Assembly (NCBI RefSeq): GCF_003387075.1
Contig: NZ_QUMQ01000001.1
Span: forward strand, 2,232,001-2,296,000
Source of the DNA: Asanoa ferruginea
GTDB taxonomy: Bacteria > Actinomycetota > Actinomycetes > Mycobacteriales > Micromonosporaceae
Direction of reading: 5' to 3'
DNA length: 64,000 bases
Shown here: in pieces, positions 50,819 through 59,680 of the stretch
Layout of the letters: each line of letters starts with the position of its first letter
Numbering within the stretch: the stretch's first letter is position 1
Made by a program: the position numbers and the translations under genes
Notes under the pieces: generated by a model
Seen by the model: only the letters and a program-made list of their open reading frames with translations
What the model was told of the DNA's origin: nothing
Databases searched by the model: none

Positions 50819-51468
50819 AGTGCTTCGACGCCGTCTTTCCAGGTGATCTTCTTGCCCTCTTCACGACCACGGGCCCGGTAGCTGATCGGCACCTCGTAGG
50901 GCCGGATCTTGCGACGCAGCAGCTTGCCGGTCACCTCGGCCTCCATGCCGAAGCCCTTGGACTTGATTTCCAACGACCGGTAGAGCGAGACCGGGAGCAG
51001 CTTGAAGCAGGTCTCCAGGTCGCCGATGTAGGAGTTGAAGAGCACGTTGGCGGCGGTGGTGACGGCCTTGTTGCCCATCACATACCAGAAGCTGTAGGCG
51101 CTGTGGCTGCCGAACGTGCGGTTGCCGTAGACCACCTTGGCGCGACCGTCGAGCACCGGGTCGAGCAGCTTCGGGATGTCCATCGGGTCGTATTCGAGGT
51201 CGGCGTCGAGGATGACCATGTAGTCGCCCTCGGCGCTGTCGACCGCGGTCTTGATGGCCGCACCCTTGCCGGCGTTGCGGGGGTGGGTGATGACCCGCAG
51301 CCGCGCGTCGTCAGCCGCGTCGAGGATCGCACCGGTGCCGTCGCGGCTGCCGTCGTTGACCACGACAAGCTCGATCTCGCACGGATACTCCACCGCGAGC
51401 GCCTGCTTGAGCGCCTCCGCGATGCGTTCTTCCTCGTTGTAGACCGGCATGAGGATCGAGAGCTTCAC
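50782..51468 (-). CDS. Family 2 glycosyltransferase (dolichyl-phosphate mannose synthase-like)
   Basis: A 228-residue cytoplasmic GT-A enzyme, GTG start at 51468. It shows ILMPVYNEE at the start, VVVNDGSRDGT, the metal-binding DAD at 88-90 (VILDADLEYDP) and the later ETCFK and GFGMEAEVTGKLLRR motifs, all usual for polyprenyl-phosphate mannosyl/glucosyl synthases. There are no C-terminal membrane segments. Its product would be a lipid-linked sugar for GT-C enzymes such as the putative one at 46575-48380. Its 3' end overlaps soxR. Confidence 0.88.
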   Translation of the reverse strand: MKLSILMPVYNEEERIAEALKQALAVEYPCEIELVVVNDGSRDGTGAILDAADDARLRVITHPRNAGKGAAIKTAVDSAEGDYMVILDADLEYDPMDIPKLLDPVLDGRAKVVYGNRTFGSHSAYSFWYVMGNKAVTTAANVLFNSYIGDLETCFKLLPVSLYRSLEIKSKGFGMEAEVTGKLLRRKIRPYEVPISYRARGREEGKKITWKDGVEALWILTRERGRKR

Positions 51469-51661
51469 GGGAACTTCTCCTGGGCAGGCGACAAATCCGC
51501 ACCAGCGTACCGGCTAGCGATGAAGATCGTGTTCCGCCGTTCGGCGGGGTCACCCGCAGGAGCCCATCCAGCCATCCGAAGACTATTCACATATGCGCGT
51601 TCATCAGGCTACTCTCCAGTAACTCAATCGACGTCCCCCGATTGATTTAAGGAGTGGGTCG

Positions 51662-53224
51662 ATGCGCATCCTCGCCGCAGCGGCACTCGCCGCAGGCCTC
51701 GTCCTCCCGTCCCTCGCCGCCACCGGTGCTCCCGCCGCCGCGGCCGACCGCCCCACCGTCACGCCGCTGCCGGCCAACCTCGAGGCGATCCGCGCCACCG
51801 AGGCCACCGCCCTCTACGGCAGCCCCGGCATCCGCCCCCTCGAAGAGCGCAGGACCGCGCTGGTCACCATGGGTGACAGCGAGATCTCCGGCGAGGGCGT
51901 CGGCAACTACGTCCCCGGCACGCACCAGGACGGCAACTGGTGCGACCGGTCCTTCGACCAGGCCGTGTTCCGCACCGGCATCGCGTCCGACACCCAGTTC
52001 AACCTCGCCTGCTCCGGCGCCACACCGTGGAACCTGATCGCCGGCGGCCCGACCCAGTGGAACGAGCTCAACCAGGGCGACAACCTGGCCATCAAGGCCC
52101 GCAACACCCGGATCAAGCTGATCTGGGTGGTCGTCGGCGCCAACGGCGACGGCACGATCCAGTTCGGCCCGGTGGCCACCGACTGCGCCATCAAGCGGGT
52201 GTTCTTCCAGGGCGCCTGCTACCCGACCTACACCGACGTGTGGACCACCAAGGTCGACGGCTCGCGCGCGGCCGTCGAAGACGCGCTCCGCGCCATCCGG
52301 GCGACGATGACCGGGGCCGGCTATCTCGCCGCCGACTACGACCTCGTGCTCCAGTCCTACCCGAGCCCCGCGAGCCCGGACGTCGAGGACAATCCGGACT
52401 TCCCTGGTTGGTATTCCGGCGGCTGCCTGCTCTACCTCGCCGACCAGGCGTTCGCCCGCAACAAGGCCGTGCCGCTCTTCGAACGCGGCCTGCGCCAGGC
52501 GGCGGCCAACACCGGCACCCGCTATCTCGACGCCAGCCGGCTCTTCCACGGCCACGAGGTGTGCACCGACAACACCAGCGTCCGCGGCCTGTTCATCGAG
52601 GTCGGCATCTGGAACGAGAACGCCGCACGCCAGTCGTTCCACCCCAACGCCCGCGGCCACGGCATGTTCGCCGAGTGCATGACCGCGTTCGTCAACTCCG
52701 GCCTGCCCCAGGCGACCTGCGTCGACCCGGCCAGCACCGGCCACGGCACGCTGGTCGGCGGCCTGCTCGAGTTCAAGCAGTTGCGCAACGCCGGCACCGG
52801 CAAGTGCGTCGACGGCAAGGGCTACGACTCGCGCAACGGCACGGCCCAGCAGTCCTACACCTGCCACGGCGGGCGAAACCAGGGCTTCTGGTATGACCCC
52901 GCACGCCAATCCCTACACAGCGAACTGTCGCACGACCGTTGCCTCGACGTGACCGGCGGCTCGCTGACCGCCAACACGACGGTCAACATCTTCAACTGCA
53001 CCGGCGGCGCCAACCAGAAGTGGGTCTTCGCCGGCAGCCAGCTCAAGCCGGCCGGCAACACCGCGCTCTGCCTGGCGTTCGACAGCCCGCTGCTCGCTAC
53101 GCCACGGCTGCGCCTGGCCACCTGCGGTTCGAGCACCCGACAGCAGTGGTCCTTCGAGTCCCGCAACTTCCCGAACCCGGTCGGCTACGGCCACGACGAC
53201 TTCATCGGCGACCGGGTCTACTAG
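51662..53224 (+). CDS. Secreted SGNH-hydrolase-like protein with ricin-type lectin domain
   Basis: A 520-residue secreted protein; start at ATG 51662 with AAGGAG upstream. Signal peptide 1-28 (cleavage after APAAA). The SGNH part (about 60-360) has GDS with the Ser at 73 (VTMGDSEISGEG), SGAT as the second block, GANG in place of GxND, and the Asp/His end block as SFHPN near 333. The C-terminal 130 residues are a ricin B-type beta-trefoil with three QxW-like repeats (NQGFWY, NQKWVF, RQQWSF). It is probably an extracellular esterase or deacetylase targeted to polysaccharide. The altered third block makes activity less certain. Confidence 0.85.
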   Translation: MRILAAAALAAGLVLPSLAATGAPAAAADRPTVTPLPANLEAIRATEATALYGSPGIRPLEERRTALVTMGDSEISGEGVGNYVPGTHQDGNWCDRSFDQAVFRTGIASDTQFNLACSGATPWNLIAGGPTQWNELNQGDNLAIKARNTRIKLIWVVVGANGDGTIQFGPVATDCAIKRVFFQGACYPTYTDVWTTKVDGSRAAVEDALRAIRATMTGAGYLAADYDLVLQSYPSPASPDVEDNPDFPGWYSGGCLLYLADQAFARNKAVPLFERGLRQAAANTGTRYLDASRLFHGHEVCTDNTSVRGLFIEVGIWNENAARQSFHPNARGHGMFAECMTAFVNSGLPQATCVDPASTGHGTLVGGLLEFKQLRNAGTGKCVDGKGYDSRNGTAQQSYTCHGGRNQGFWYDPARQSLHSELSHDRCLDVTGGSLTANTTVNIFNCTGGANQKWVFAGSQLKPAGNTALCLAFDSPLLATPRLRLATCGSSTRQQWSFESRNFPNPVGYGHDDFIGDRVY

Positions 53225-53229
53225 GCCTT

Positions 53230-53254
53230 GGGCCCCGGCGGTCCGCCGGGGCCC
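53230..53254. terminator. Bidirectional hairpin terminator
   Basis: An 11-bp stem (GGGCCCCGGCG / CGCCGGGGCCC, loop GTC) lies between the convergent SGNH/ricin gene and the lipoprotein gene and can serve both. Confidence 0.75.
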
Positions 53255-53261
53255 CTCGGGC

Positions 53262-53852
53262 TTACTTGTCCCGCGGAATCACGATCAGCCGGGCGCTGCC
53301 GCCGTCGCCGCTCTTGGTGCCGGCCACCCCGACCTGAGCACCGACCGCGAGCTGCTTGGCCTCGATCGAGTTGCGCCGCTCGACGACCCGCAGGTCATCG
53401 GCGAAACTCCAGGTGAGGCTGAACCCGTCGGTGCTCTTGACGGTGATCGAGTCGCTGTCGACGGCCGTCACCTGACCACGCTGCACCAGCACGGTCTGCG
53501 TGGTGCCGTCCTTGGTCTGCACGACCGCCTCGCCGTGCAAGGTGTTCTTGCGCAGCAGGACCCGCGCCTTGAGCCGCTTGCCCCGGTCACCGTTGTGCCC
53601 CTTGCCCTTCGGCCCCACGGTCGCGGACGGGCTCGGCGAGGGCGCGTTGAGCTTCAGCTCCGCCAACTCCGCCGGCGTGATGTCATCGGGGTCGAACCCC
53701 ATCGCGGCCAGCGCCTCACCCTCGGCACCCATCCCGGCCACCACGTCGTAAGCCTGGTCGGCCACCTGGCCACCGCTGCTGGCCAGCCCACACCCGGTCA
53801 AGCCGAGCCCGACAACCGCGACCAGCCCAATTCCCGCAAGCCAACGCCTCAT
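53262..53852 (-). CDS. DUF5666-type lipoprotein
   Basis: A 196-residue exported lipoprotein: signal peptide with lipobox LTGC (Cys at 21), a Ser/Pro-rich linker near 72, and a C-terminal beta domain (about 95-190: VLVQRGQVTAVDSDSITVKSTDGFSLTW) of the DUF5666 type. It lies 57 bases downstream of the histidine kinase gene on the same strand, so it is probably the end of the RR-HK operon. It may feed a signal to the kinase or be its target; neither is shown. Confidence 0.82.
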   Translation of the reverse strand: MRRWLAGIGLVAVVGLGLTGCGLASSGGQVADQAYDVVAGMGAEGEALAAMGFDPDDITPAELAELKLNAPSPSPSATVGPKGKGHNGDRGKRLKARVLLRKNTLHGEAVVQTKDGTTQTVLVQRGQVTAVDSDSITVKSTDGFSLTWSFADDLRVVERRNSIEAKQLAVGAQVGVAGTKSGDGGSARLIVIPRDK

Positions 53853-53909
53853 GGTCTCCCTCTCCTCGCCAACTGGAGACCACGATCGGCTACGACCACG
53901 TGGGCCGGG

Positions 53910-55325
53910 TCAGGCCGGTGTAAGAGGTTGGTAAGGCTGCTGCGGCAGCCAGATCGTGAAGCGGGCGCCGCCTTCCGGTGCGTGGCCGGCCTCGATTCGC
54001 CCGCCCAGCCGGCGGACCAGGCCGTGCACCAGCGACAGCCCGAGCCCGCTGCCACCCTTGCGGATGCCCTCGTAACGCTGCCGCAGGGCGCCGCGTTCGA
54101 AGACCACCCGCAGGTCGTCGTCGGTGAAGCCAGGCCCACCGTCGCGGACCTCCAGGACCGCACCGCCGGCCGGATCCGGGCGGGCGGACAGCACGATCGG
54201 TGCGCCCGACGGCACGATCCGCAACGCGTTCTCCAGCAGGCCGTCGAGGATCTGCCGGGTGCGGCCCGGATCGGTGAACGCCGCCACCGGATGACCCGGC
54301 AACTCCACGCCCAGCGAGACACCCGCAGCAGCACAGCGCGGGCGCCACGTCTGCGCCGTCTCGGTCACGATCGCCGCCAAGTCCACCGGCAACGGGGTCA
54401 AGGGAAAGTCCACCGCGTCCAGGCGGGCCAGCGCGAGCAAATCGGTCACCAGCCGGTCCAGGCGCGACGCCTCGTCAAGCACTGTGCGGCCCGCAATCGC
54501 CGCGCCGCTGCCGTCGATCACGCCGTCGGCCAGCGCTTCCGCGTACCCCCGGATGGTCGTCAAAGGGGTTCGCAGCTCGTGTGACACCGACAGCAGGAAG
54601 TCGCGCTGCCGGCCCTCGCTGGTCGACAGCGCCTGGGCCAGGCCGTTGAGGGCGTGTGCCAGGTCGGCCGCCTCCTGTGGCTGCTCGATCGGCAGGCGCA
54701 CCTGGCGGTCGCCGCCGCGCAGTCGCACCGCGGCCGTGGCGGCGTTGCGGATCGGGCGGGCCAGCCGGCGGCCGAGAAGGGCACCGGCCAGCACGCCCGC
54801 GGCCAGCCCGGCCAGCAGTGCCAGCCACAGGTTCTGTCCCACGTCGCGCCACACGCCGGTGGCCCGCGGGTGGGTCAGCACCACCGCGTTGCCGTTGTTG
54901 TTGAGGGCTCGGGCCTCCACAAGGGACGGTACGCCGGCGACGACACCGCGGCCCGAGAACGCCTCGCCCGCCGCGGCCTGGCGCAGCACCTGTGGCGGCA
55001 GGCCGGGCTGGTCGGGCACGCCGCGGCGGAGCACGAACAGGGAGATGTCGCGTTTGCGCAACGCGTCCAGGAGTTTCTGGTCGCCGGCCGGGCGCGGTGT
55101 CGCGCGCAATGCGGCCGCCACCACCGTGGCCTCGGTGGCCAACGACTCGCGGGTGCGCTCCTCGACCGCGCGGGCCGCGAGCGGGATGGCCACCAGCGCG
55201 GTCACCAGCACCGAGACCAGGGCCACCACGCAGCCGACGAGGACGGCGCGGGACGTCAGCGTGCGGGCCACCCGGCGGCCGGTGCGCTCGCGGATCACCT
55301 GCAACGGAACGGTCAGATCAGCCAT
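53910..55325 (-). CDS. Membrane sensor histidine kinase
   Basis: A 471-residue kinase, start at ATG 55325 inside the last codons of the response regulator. Membrane segments at about 26-50 and 166-186 enclose a 115-residue extracytoplasmic sensor. HAMP at about 187-239, H-box with H249 (SVSHELRTPLTTIRGY), then N and G boxes (LLENALR, DGGPGF, GSGLGLSLV) of the HATPase domain. The 8-base overlap with the regulator gene shows coupled translation. The stimulus is unknown; the downstream lipoprotein may belong to the same envelope signal. Confidence 0.92.
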   Translation of the reverse strand: MADLTVPLQVIRERTGRRVARTLTSRAVLVGCVVALVSVLVTALVAIPLAARAVEERTRESLATEATVVAAALRATPRPAGDQKLLDALRKRDISLFVLRRGVPDQPGLPPQVLRQAAAGEAFSGRGVVAGVPSLVEARALNNNGNAVVLTHPRATGVWRDVGQNLWLALLAGLAAGVLAGALLGRRLARPIRNAATAAVRLRGGDRQVRLPIEQPQEAADLAHALNGLAQALSTSEGRQRDFLLSVSHELRTPLTTIRGYAEALADGVIDGSGAAIAGRTVLDEASRLDRLVTDLLALARLDAVDFPLTPLPVDLAAIVTETAQTWRPRCAAAGVSLGVELPGHPVAAFTDPGRTRQILDGLLENALRIVPSGAPIVLSARPDPAGGAVLEVRDGGPGFTDDDLRVVFERGALRQRYEGIRKGGSGLGLSLVHGLVRRLGGRIEAGHAPEGGARFTIWLPQQPYQPLTPA

Positions 55326-56010
55326 CGATCGCATACCCGACGCCGCGGTGTGTGCGGATCAGCGCGCCGGCCGCGCCGAGTTTCCCGCGCACCTGGGCGA
55401 TGTGCACGTCGACCGTGCGGGTGCCCGAATGCGACGCGTAGCCCCATACCGCCGCGAGCAGTTCCTCGCGGGTGAACACCCTTCCGGGCCGACCGACCAG
55501 GTGTGCCAGCAGGTCGAACTCGGTCGAGGTGAGCAGCACCGGGGTGCCGGCGACGGTTACGCCGCGGCGGGCCGGGTCCAGGGTCAGCGGGCCGACCGTG
55601 CGCGGGCGGTCGGCGGCCGCGGCGACGCCGCCGTCGGCCCGGCGGAGCACCGCGCGCAGCCGGGCGACCAGCTCGCGCGGCGAGAACGGCTTGGTGATGT
55701 AGTCGTCGGCGCCGAGTTCCAGGCCGACGATCCGGTCGACCTCGTCGTCGCGTGCGGTCAGGAAGATGACCGGGGTCCAGTCGCCGGCCTCGCGGAGCCG
55801 GCGGCAGATCTCGGTGCCCGACATGCCGGGCAGCGCGATGTCGAGCACGCAGGCGACCGGCCGGACCCGGCGGGCAGCGGCCAGGCCGGCGTCGCCGTCG
55901 TGTTCGACGTGCACGCCGAACCCGTCGCGGCTCAAATAGAGCCGGACCAGATCCGCGATCGCCCGCTCGTCTTCGACGACGAGCACGAGCCCTGATGGCC
56001 GGTCACTCAC
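55318..56010 (-). CDS. OmpR-family response regulator
   Basis: A 230-residue regulator. Receiver domain with the acidic pair E13/D14, phospho-acceptor D57 (CVLDIALPG) and K107 (DDYITKPFS). The C-terminal winged helix (about 135-230) includes TSTEFDLLAHLVGRPGRVFTREELL and TVDVHIAQVRGKL, the OmpR/PhoB pattern. First gene of the RR-HK-lipoprotein operon. Its targets are unknown. Confidence 0.94.
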   Translation of the reverse strand: MSDRPSGLVLVVEDERAIADLVRLYLSRDGFGVHVEHDGDAGLAAARRVRPVACVLDIALPGMSGTEICRRLREAGDWTPVIFLTARDDEVDRIVGLELGADDYITKPFSPRELVARLRAVLRRADGGVAAAADRPRTVGPLTLDPARRGVTVAGTPVLLTSTEFDLLAHLVGRPGRVFTREELLAAVWGYASHSGTRTVDVHIAQVRGKLGAAGALIRTHRGVGYAIDG

Positions 56011-56056
56011 GGCCCCATCATGGCCGACCGGCGTACGCCGTTATGTAAGGGCTTTG

Positions 56057-56611
56057 TTAGAAAGCCACCGCGAGGTCGCGGCGCGACCGTCCCAGCGACT
56101 CCCAGGCACCCGTCTCGCGCCGCAGCGCGTCGCGGGTGGCGGCGGCCGGGGACAGAGCCCCGGCCGCCGTCCCGGCTCCCACGCGGACGGTGCGCGGGCG
56201 GAAGACGTGGCTGAGCAGCGCGTCCAGGTGCCACACCTGCTTCGCGTGGCCGACCCGGATCCAGAATCGCTCCCGCACCCCATCGACGGCGGTCGCCGCC
56301 AACTCAACCGCGGACAGCCGCGGATCGGGGTTCCACGTCACGTTGCCCAGGTGGCCCAACTCGGTGTTCAGATGCAGCCGGAGGCGGTGCAGCATCCGCG
56401 ACTCGTGGGTCACAACCAGGCGGCGATAGGTCAAGAGCAGCAGGTATTCGCCCTGCGCGGGGCGGTCGGCGCGGGTGCACCGGGCCACCAGCGCGGCGGT
56501 GTCGTCGGCTGCGACACAGCGCCGGAACACCGGCATGTGCCTGCTGACGGTGGGGATGGCCACACCGGCTTCCGCAGCGGCGGGCAGGAACGTACGGGAG
56601 AAGACGTCCAT
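56057..56611 (-). CDS. Conserved-looking hypothetical protein
   Basis: About 184 residues (start ATG 56611; a GTG at 56620 is possible). No motif known to me. The middle part (GEYLLLLTYRRLVVTHESRMLHRLRLHLNTELGHLGNVTWNP, then RFWIRV) looks like a beta-sheet domain of the PH/GRAM kind. No signal peptide or membrane segment is seen. It stands upstream of, and on the same strand as, the response regulator gene, 47 bases away, so cotranscription is possible. Confidence 0.6.
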   Translation of the reverse strand: MDVFSRTFLPAAAEAGVAIPTVSRHMPVFRRCVAADDTAALVARCTRADRPAQGEYLLLLTYRRLVVTHESRMLHRLRLHLNTELGHLGNVTWNPDPRLSAVELAATAVDGVRERFWIRVGHAKQVWHLDALLSHVFRPRTVRVGAGTAAGALSPAAATRDALRRETGAWESLGRSRRDLAVAF

Positions 56612-56704
56612 GTCACACACAACGACGCGCCTCGCTGGAGAGTCGCGGCCTGCCCGGTGGCTACTTCCTTAAACCTCCATTAGGATCTTTACCCTCAAGG
56701 GGTA

Positions 56705-57877
56705 CTAAAGCGCCTCAATGATGGTCGCGTTGGCCATGCCGCCGCCCTCGCACATCGTCTGCAACCCGTAGCGGATCCCGTTGTCACGCATGTGATGCAG
56801 CATCGTCGTCATGATCCGCGCACCGGAGCCGCCGAGCGGGTGACCGAGCGCGATCGCGCCGCCACGCGGGTTGAGCCGGGACGGGTCGGCCTCGGTCTCC
56901 GCCAGCCAGGCCAGCGGCACGGGCGCGAACGCCTCGTTGACCTCGTACACGCCGATCTCCTCGATGCCCAGGCCCGCGCGCCGCAAGGCTTTCGCGGTGG
57001 CCGGGATCGGCGCGGTCAGCATGATGACCGGATCGTCGGCCGCGACGACCGCGGTGTGGATGCGGGCCAGCGGGCGCAGGCCGTGGCTGGCCGCCCACTC
57101 ACTGGTGGTCACCGCAAGGGCCGCGGCGCCATCGGAGATCTGCGACGCGGAACCGGCGGTCACCACCCCGTCGGCCCGGAACGGCGTCTTGAGCTCACCC
57201 AGCTTCTCCAGCGTGGTGTCGCGGCGGATGCCCTCATCCCGGGTGACCTTGCCGCCGTCGGCCGTCGCCACCGGCGCGATCTCGGCGTCGAACAGGCCGG
57301 TGTCCTGCGCGGCGGCCGCTTTCTGGTGGCTGGCCAGCGCGTACTCGTCGAGCCGCCGCCGATCGAAGCCCCACCGCTGCGCCATCATCTCGGCGCCGAC
57401 GCCCTGGCTGAACGGCACCGGGTCGTCGGCCGCGAAACCCTCGTGGTCGCGGTAGCGGGCCCGCACCTGGTCACCGAACGCGTTGCCGTCGCCGATGCTC
57501 GAGCCCATCGGCACCCGGCTCATCGACTCGACGCCACCGGCGACCATCAGGTCGGCCTGGCCGGCGATGACGGCCGCGGCCGCGAAGTGCACGGCCTGCT
57601 GGCTGGAGCCGCACTGCCGGTCGAGCGTGCTGCCGGGCACCGACTCGGGCCAGCCGGCGGCGAGCACCGCCGCCCGCGCGATGTTCCAGGACTGGTCACC
57701 GACCTGCGAGACGCAACCCCAGACCACGTCGTCGACCTCGGCCGGATCAAGCGCGAGCCCTTCGGCAAGGGCACGCAGAGCATGACCAGAAAGATCAACA
57801 GGGTGTACGCCGGAAAGGCCGCCATTTCGACGCCCAACCGGAGTCCTGACCGCACCGACGATGACCGCGTCCCGCAT
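56705..57877 (-). CDS. Thiolase / acetyl-CoA C-acyltransferase
   Basis: A 390-residue thiolase, start at ATG 57877 (MRDAVIVGAVRTPVGRR). Catalytic Cys at 89 (DRQCGSSQQA), the GGVESMS block, EVNEAFAP, the His in GHPLGGSGAR and the second Cys in CEGGGMANA are all present. It condenses or cleaves acyl-CoA with CoA, in beta-oxidation or in degradation of steroids or similar acids. Single gene. Its promoter region ends with the unusual AT-rich hairpin at 58096. Confidence 0.93.
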   Translation of the reverse strand: MRDAVIVGAVRTPVGRRNGGLSGVHPVDLSGHALRALAEGLALDPAEVDDVVWGCVSQVGDQSWNIARAAVLAAGWPESVPGSTLDRQCGSSQQAVHFAAAAVIAGQADLMVAGGVESMSRVPMGSSIGDGNAFGDQVRARYRDHEGFAADDPVPFSQGVGAEMMAQRWGFDRRRLDEYALASHQKAAAAQDTGLFDAEIAPVATADGGKVTRDEGIRRDTTLEKLGELKTPFRADGVVTAGSASQISDGAAALAVTTSEWAASHGLRPLARIHTAVVAADDPVIMLTAPIPATAKALRRAGLGIEEIGVYEVNEAFAPVPLAWLAETEADPSRLNPRGGAIALGHPLGGSGARIMTTMLHHMRDNGIRYGLQTMCEGGGMANATIIEAL

Positions 57878-58095
57878 GATTACTCCCCGGTAACGTGAGC
57901 CCTGGTCGAATCCTACGTCGTGGCCGGCCGCGCCCCGCCCTTGATCGTTCGCAGAGCCGGGATCGCCCCGCCGGTCCACGCTGACCCCAAACGCCACCAG
58001 GCACGATTCCGGACGATGATCAATCGGGCAGCCCGATCTTCACCGATAAGCCCGATCTGTGCAAGATCACGCTGCGCGTTTGGGGCGATCCTCCG

Positions 58096-58145
58096 AGATC
58101 TAGGTAAATAGATGTAGCCATAGCTACATCTATTTACCTAGATCT
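58096..58145. repeat. AT-rich perfect 23-bp inverted repeat (50-bp hairpin)
   Basis: Two perfect 23-base arms (58096-58118 and 58123-58145) around the loop CATA. The arms start AGATCTAGGTAAATAG and are far more AT-rich than the neighbourhood. The centre ATGTAGC-CATA-GCTACAT resembles ATGT...ACAT operators of PadR-type regulators. It could be an operator, a terminator or a remnant of a small mobile element; it lies between the thiolase promoter region and the minisatellite. Confidence 0.85.
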
Positions 58146-58214
58146 GCCGGCGAACGACCCGCGCGGCGTGTCGCGCGATCCCCGGCGGCGCGTCGGGAGG
58201 CTGGGCGGGCAGCC

Positions 58215-58990
58215 CGGCCGCAGGCGGCCGGCCTCGCCCTGCGGGCCGGGGGCGGCCAGCCTCTCCCTGCGGGCCGCCAGGCGGGCAGCCTCTCCCCGCG
58301 GGCCGCCAGGCGGACGGCCCCTCCCTGCAGGCCGGGGGCGGCCACCCCCTCCCCTCGGGCCGAGGGCGGCCAGCCTCTCCCCGCGGGCCGCCAGGCGGAC
58401 GGCCCCTCCCTGCAGGCCGGGGGCGGCCAGCCCCTCCCCGCGGGCCGAGGGCGGCCAGCCTCTCCCCGCGGGCCGCCAGGCGGACGGCCCCTCCCTGCGG
58501 GCCGGGGGCGGCCAGCCTCCCCGCGGGCCGGGGGCGGCCAGCCTCCCCGCGGGCCGGGGGCGGCCAGCCTCCCCGCGGGCCGGGGGCGGCCAGCCTCCCC
58601 CCGCAGGCCGCCGGGCAACCGGCCCCTCCCCGCAGGCCGCCGGGCAACCGGCCCCTCCCCGCAGGCCGCCGGGCAACCGGCCCCTCCCCGCAGGCCGCCG
58701 GGCAACCGGCCCCTCCCCGCAGGCCGCCGGGCAACCGGCCCCTCCCCGCAGGCCGCCAGGCGGACGGCCCCTCCCCGCAGGCCGCCGGGCAACCGGCCCC
58801 TCCCCGCAGGCCGCCAGGCGGACGGCCCCTCCCCGCAGGCCGCCGGGCAACCGGCCCCTCCCCGCAGGCCGCCAGGCGGACGGCCCCTCCCCGCAGGCCG
58901 CCGGGCAACCGGCCCCTCCCCGCAGGCCGCCAGGCGGACGGCCCCTCCCTGCAGGCCGGGGGCGGCCAGCCTCTCCCTCGGGCCGCCGGG
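58215..58990. repeat. GC-rich minisatellite with a 29-bp unit
   Basis: Some 27 tandem units of 25 to 29 bases. The right part consists of exact 29-bp units of two types: type A has GCAGGCCGCCGGGCAACCGG and type B GCAGGCCGCCAGGCGGACGG, each followed by CCCCTCCCC. Six A units in a row are followed by alternating B and A. The left part has more divergent units, including four 26-bp units. As 29 is not a multiple of 3, long frames are open on both strands, but they are products of the repeat. Confidence 0.9.
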
Positions 58991-59263
58991 CGGCCGGGCC
59001 TCCCCGCGGGGCCCGCTGGTCGCCGAACTCTCGCCGCAGCACCGCCGATCGCCGAACTCTGCCCGCGGTCGCGGGAGGCCGAATCCTCCCCCGCGATCGT
59101 TGGCCGCAAGCGACAGGCCTGGCATCACGCAGTTCCGCGAAGTCCACCCGCGCTGTCTCGGCCTGCACGGCAACGGCCGTTGGCTGGGGTGGATCCGAGT
59201 GCGGACTGACGTGTTCGGTGGCGGAGCCGCGGCCACGGCGGATCTGAGCCAGGTGGGGCTGGG
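58991..59263. other. Spacer right of the minisatellite
   Basis: About 270 bases. The first 100 bases look like decayed repeat units; the rest probably carries the promoter of the PH-domain gene. No gene is seen. Confidence 0.35.
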
Positions 59264-59680
59264 ATGCTTGTCCCCGTGACCTCTCACTGGCGGGTGCCGG
59301 GCTTCGTTCCGGTCCTCAAGCTCACCGGCGCCGTGCTGCTCGTTCTGGTCGGCGTGTTGTTCGCCACCGACGCGGTCACGCTGGCCGTGGCCGTGGTGGC
59401 GGCGGCCGGGCTGGCCCTCTGGGGTGCCCGTGACCTGCTGGCCCGGGAGCGGCTCGCGGCCGACGAGACCGGGCTCACGGTCGTCACCGGGTTCGCCCGG
59501 CGGCGGCACATCCCCTGGGCGGCGGTCGAGAAGATCGCGGTGGAGCGCCGCCCGCACGCCGGCGTCCGCTCCGAGACGCTGGAGATCGACACCGGTGACG
59601 CGGTGCATCTGTTCAGCAAGCACGACCTCGGCGCGCCGCCGGACGAGGTCGCGGCGGCGCTCGAGGCCGTGCGGGTCTAG
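59264..59680 (+). CDS. Small PH-domain membrane protein
   Basis: A 138-residue protein with two hydrophobic segments (about 15-35 and 37-55) and a C-terminal bacterial PH domain (65-135: ETGLTVVTGFARRRHIPWAAVEKIAVERR). Such proteins are common in actinomycetes; their function is unknown. A GTG four codons later is an alternative start. It is convergent with the rhomboid gene and overlaps it by 4 bases. Confidence 0.82.
   Translation: MLVPVTSHWRVPGFVPVLKLTGAVLLVLVGVLFATDAVTLAVAVVAAAGLALWGARDLLARERLAADETGLTVVTGFARRRHIPWAAVEKIAVERRPHAGVRSETLEIDTGDAVHLFSKHDLGAPPDEVAAALEAVRV

Noticed and set aside
58215-58990. CRISPR array
   Set aside because: Units are contiguous with no unique spacers, and no cas genes are present.
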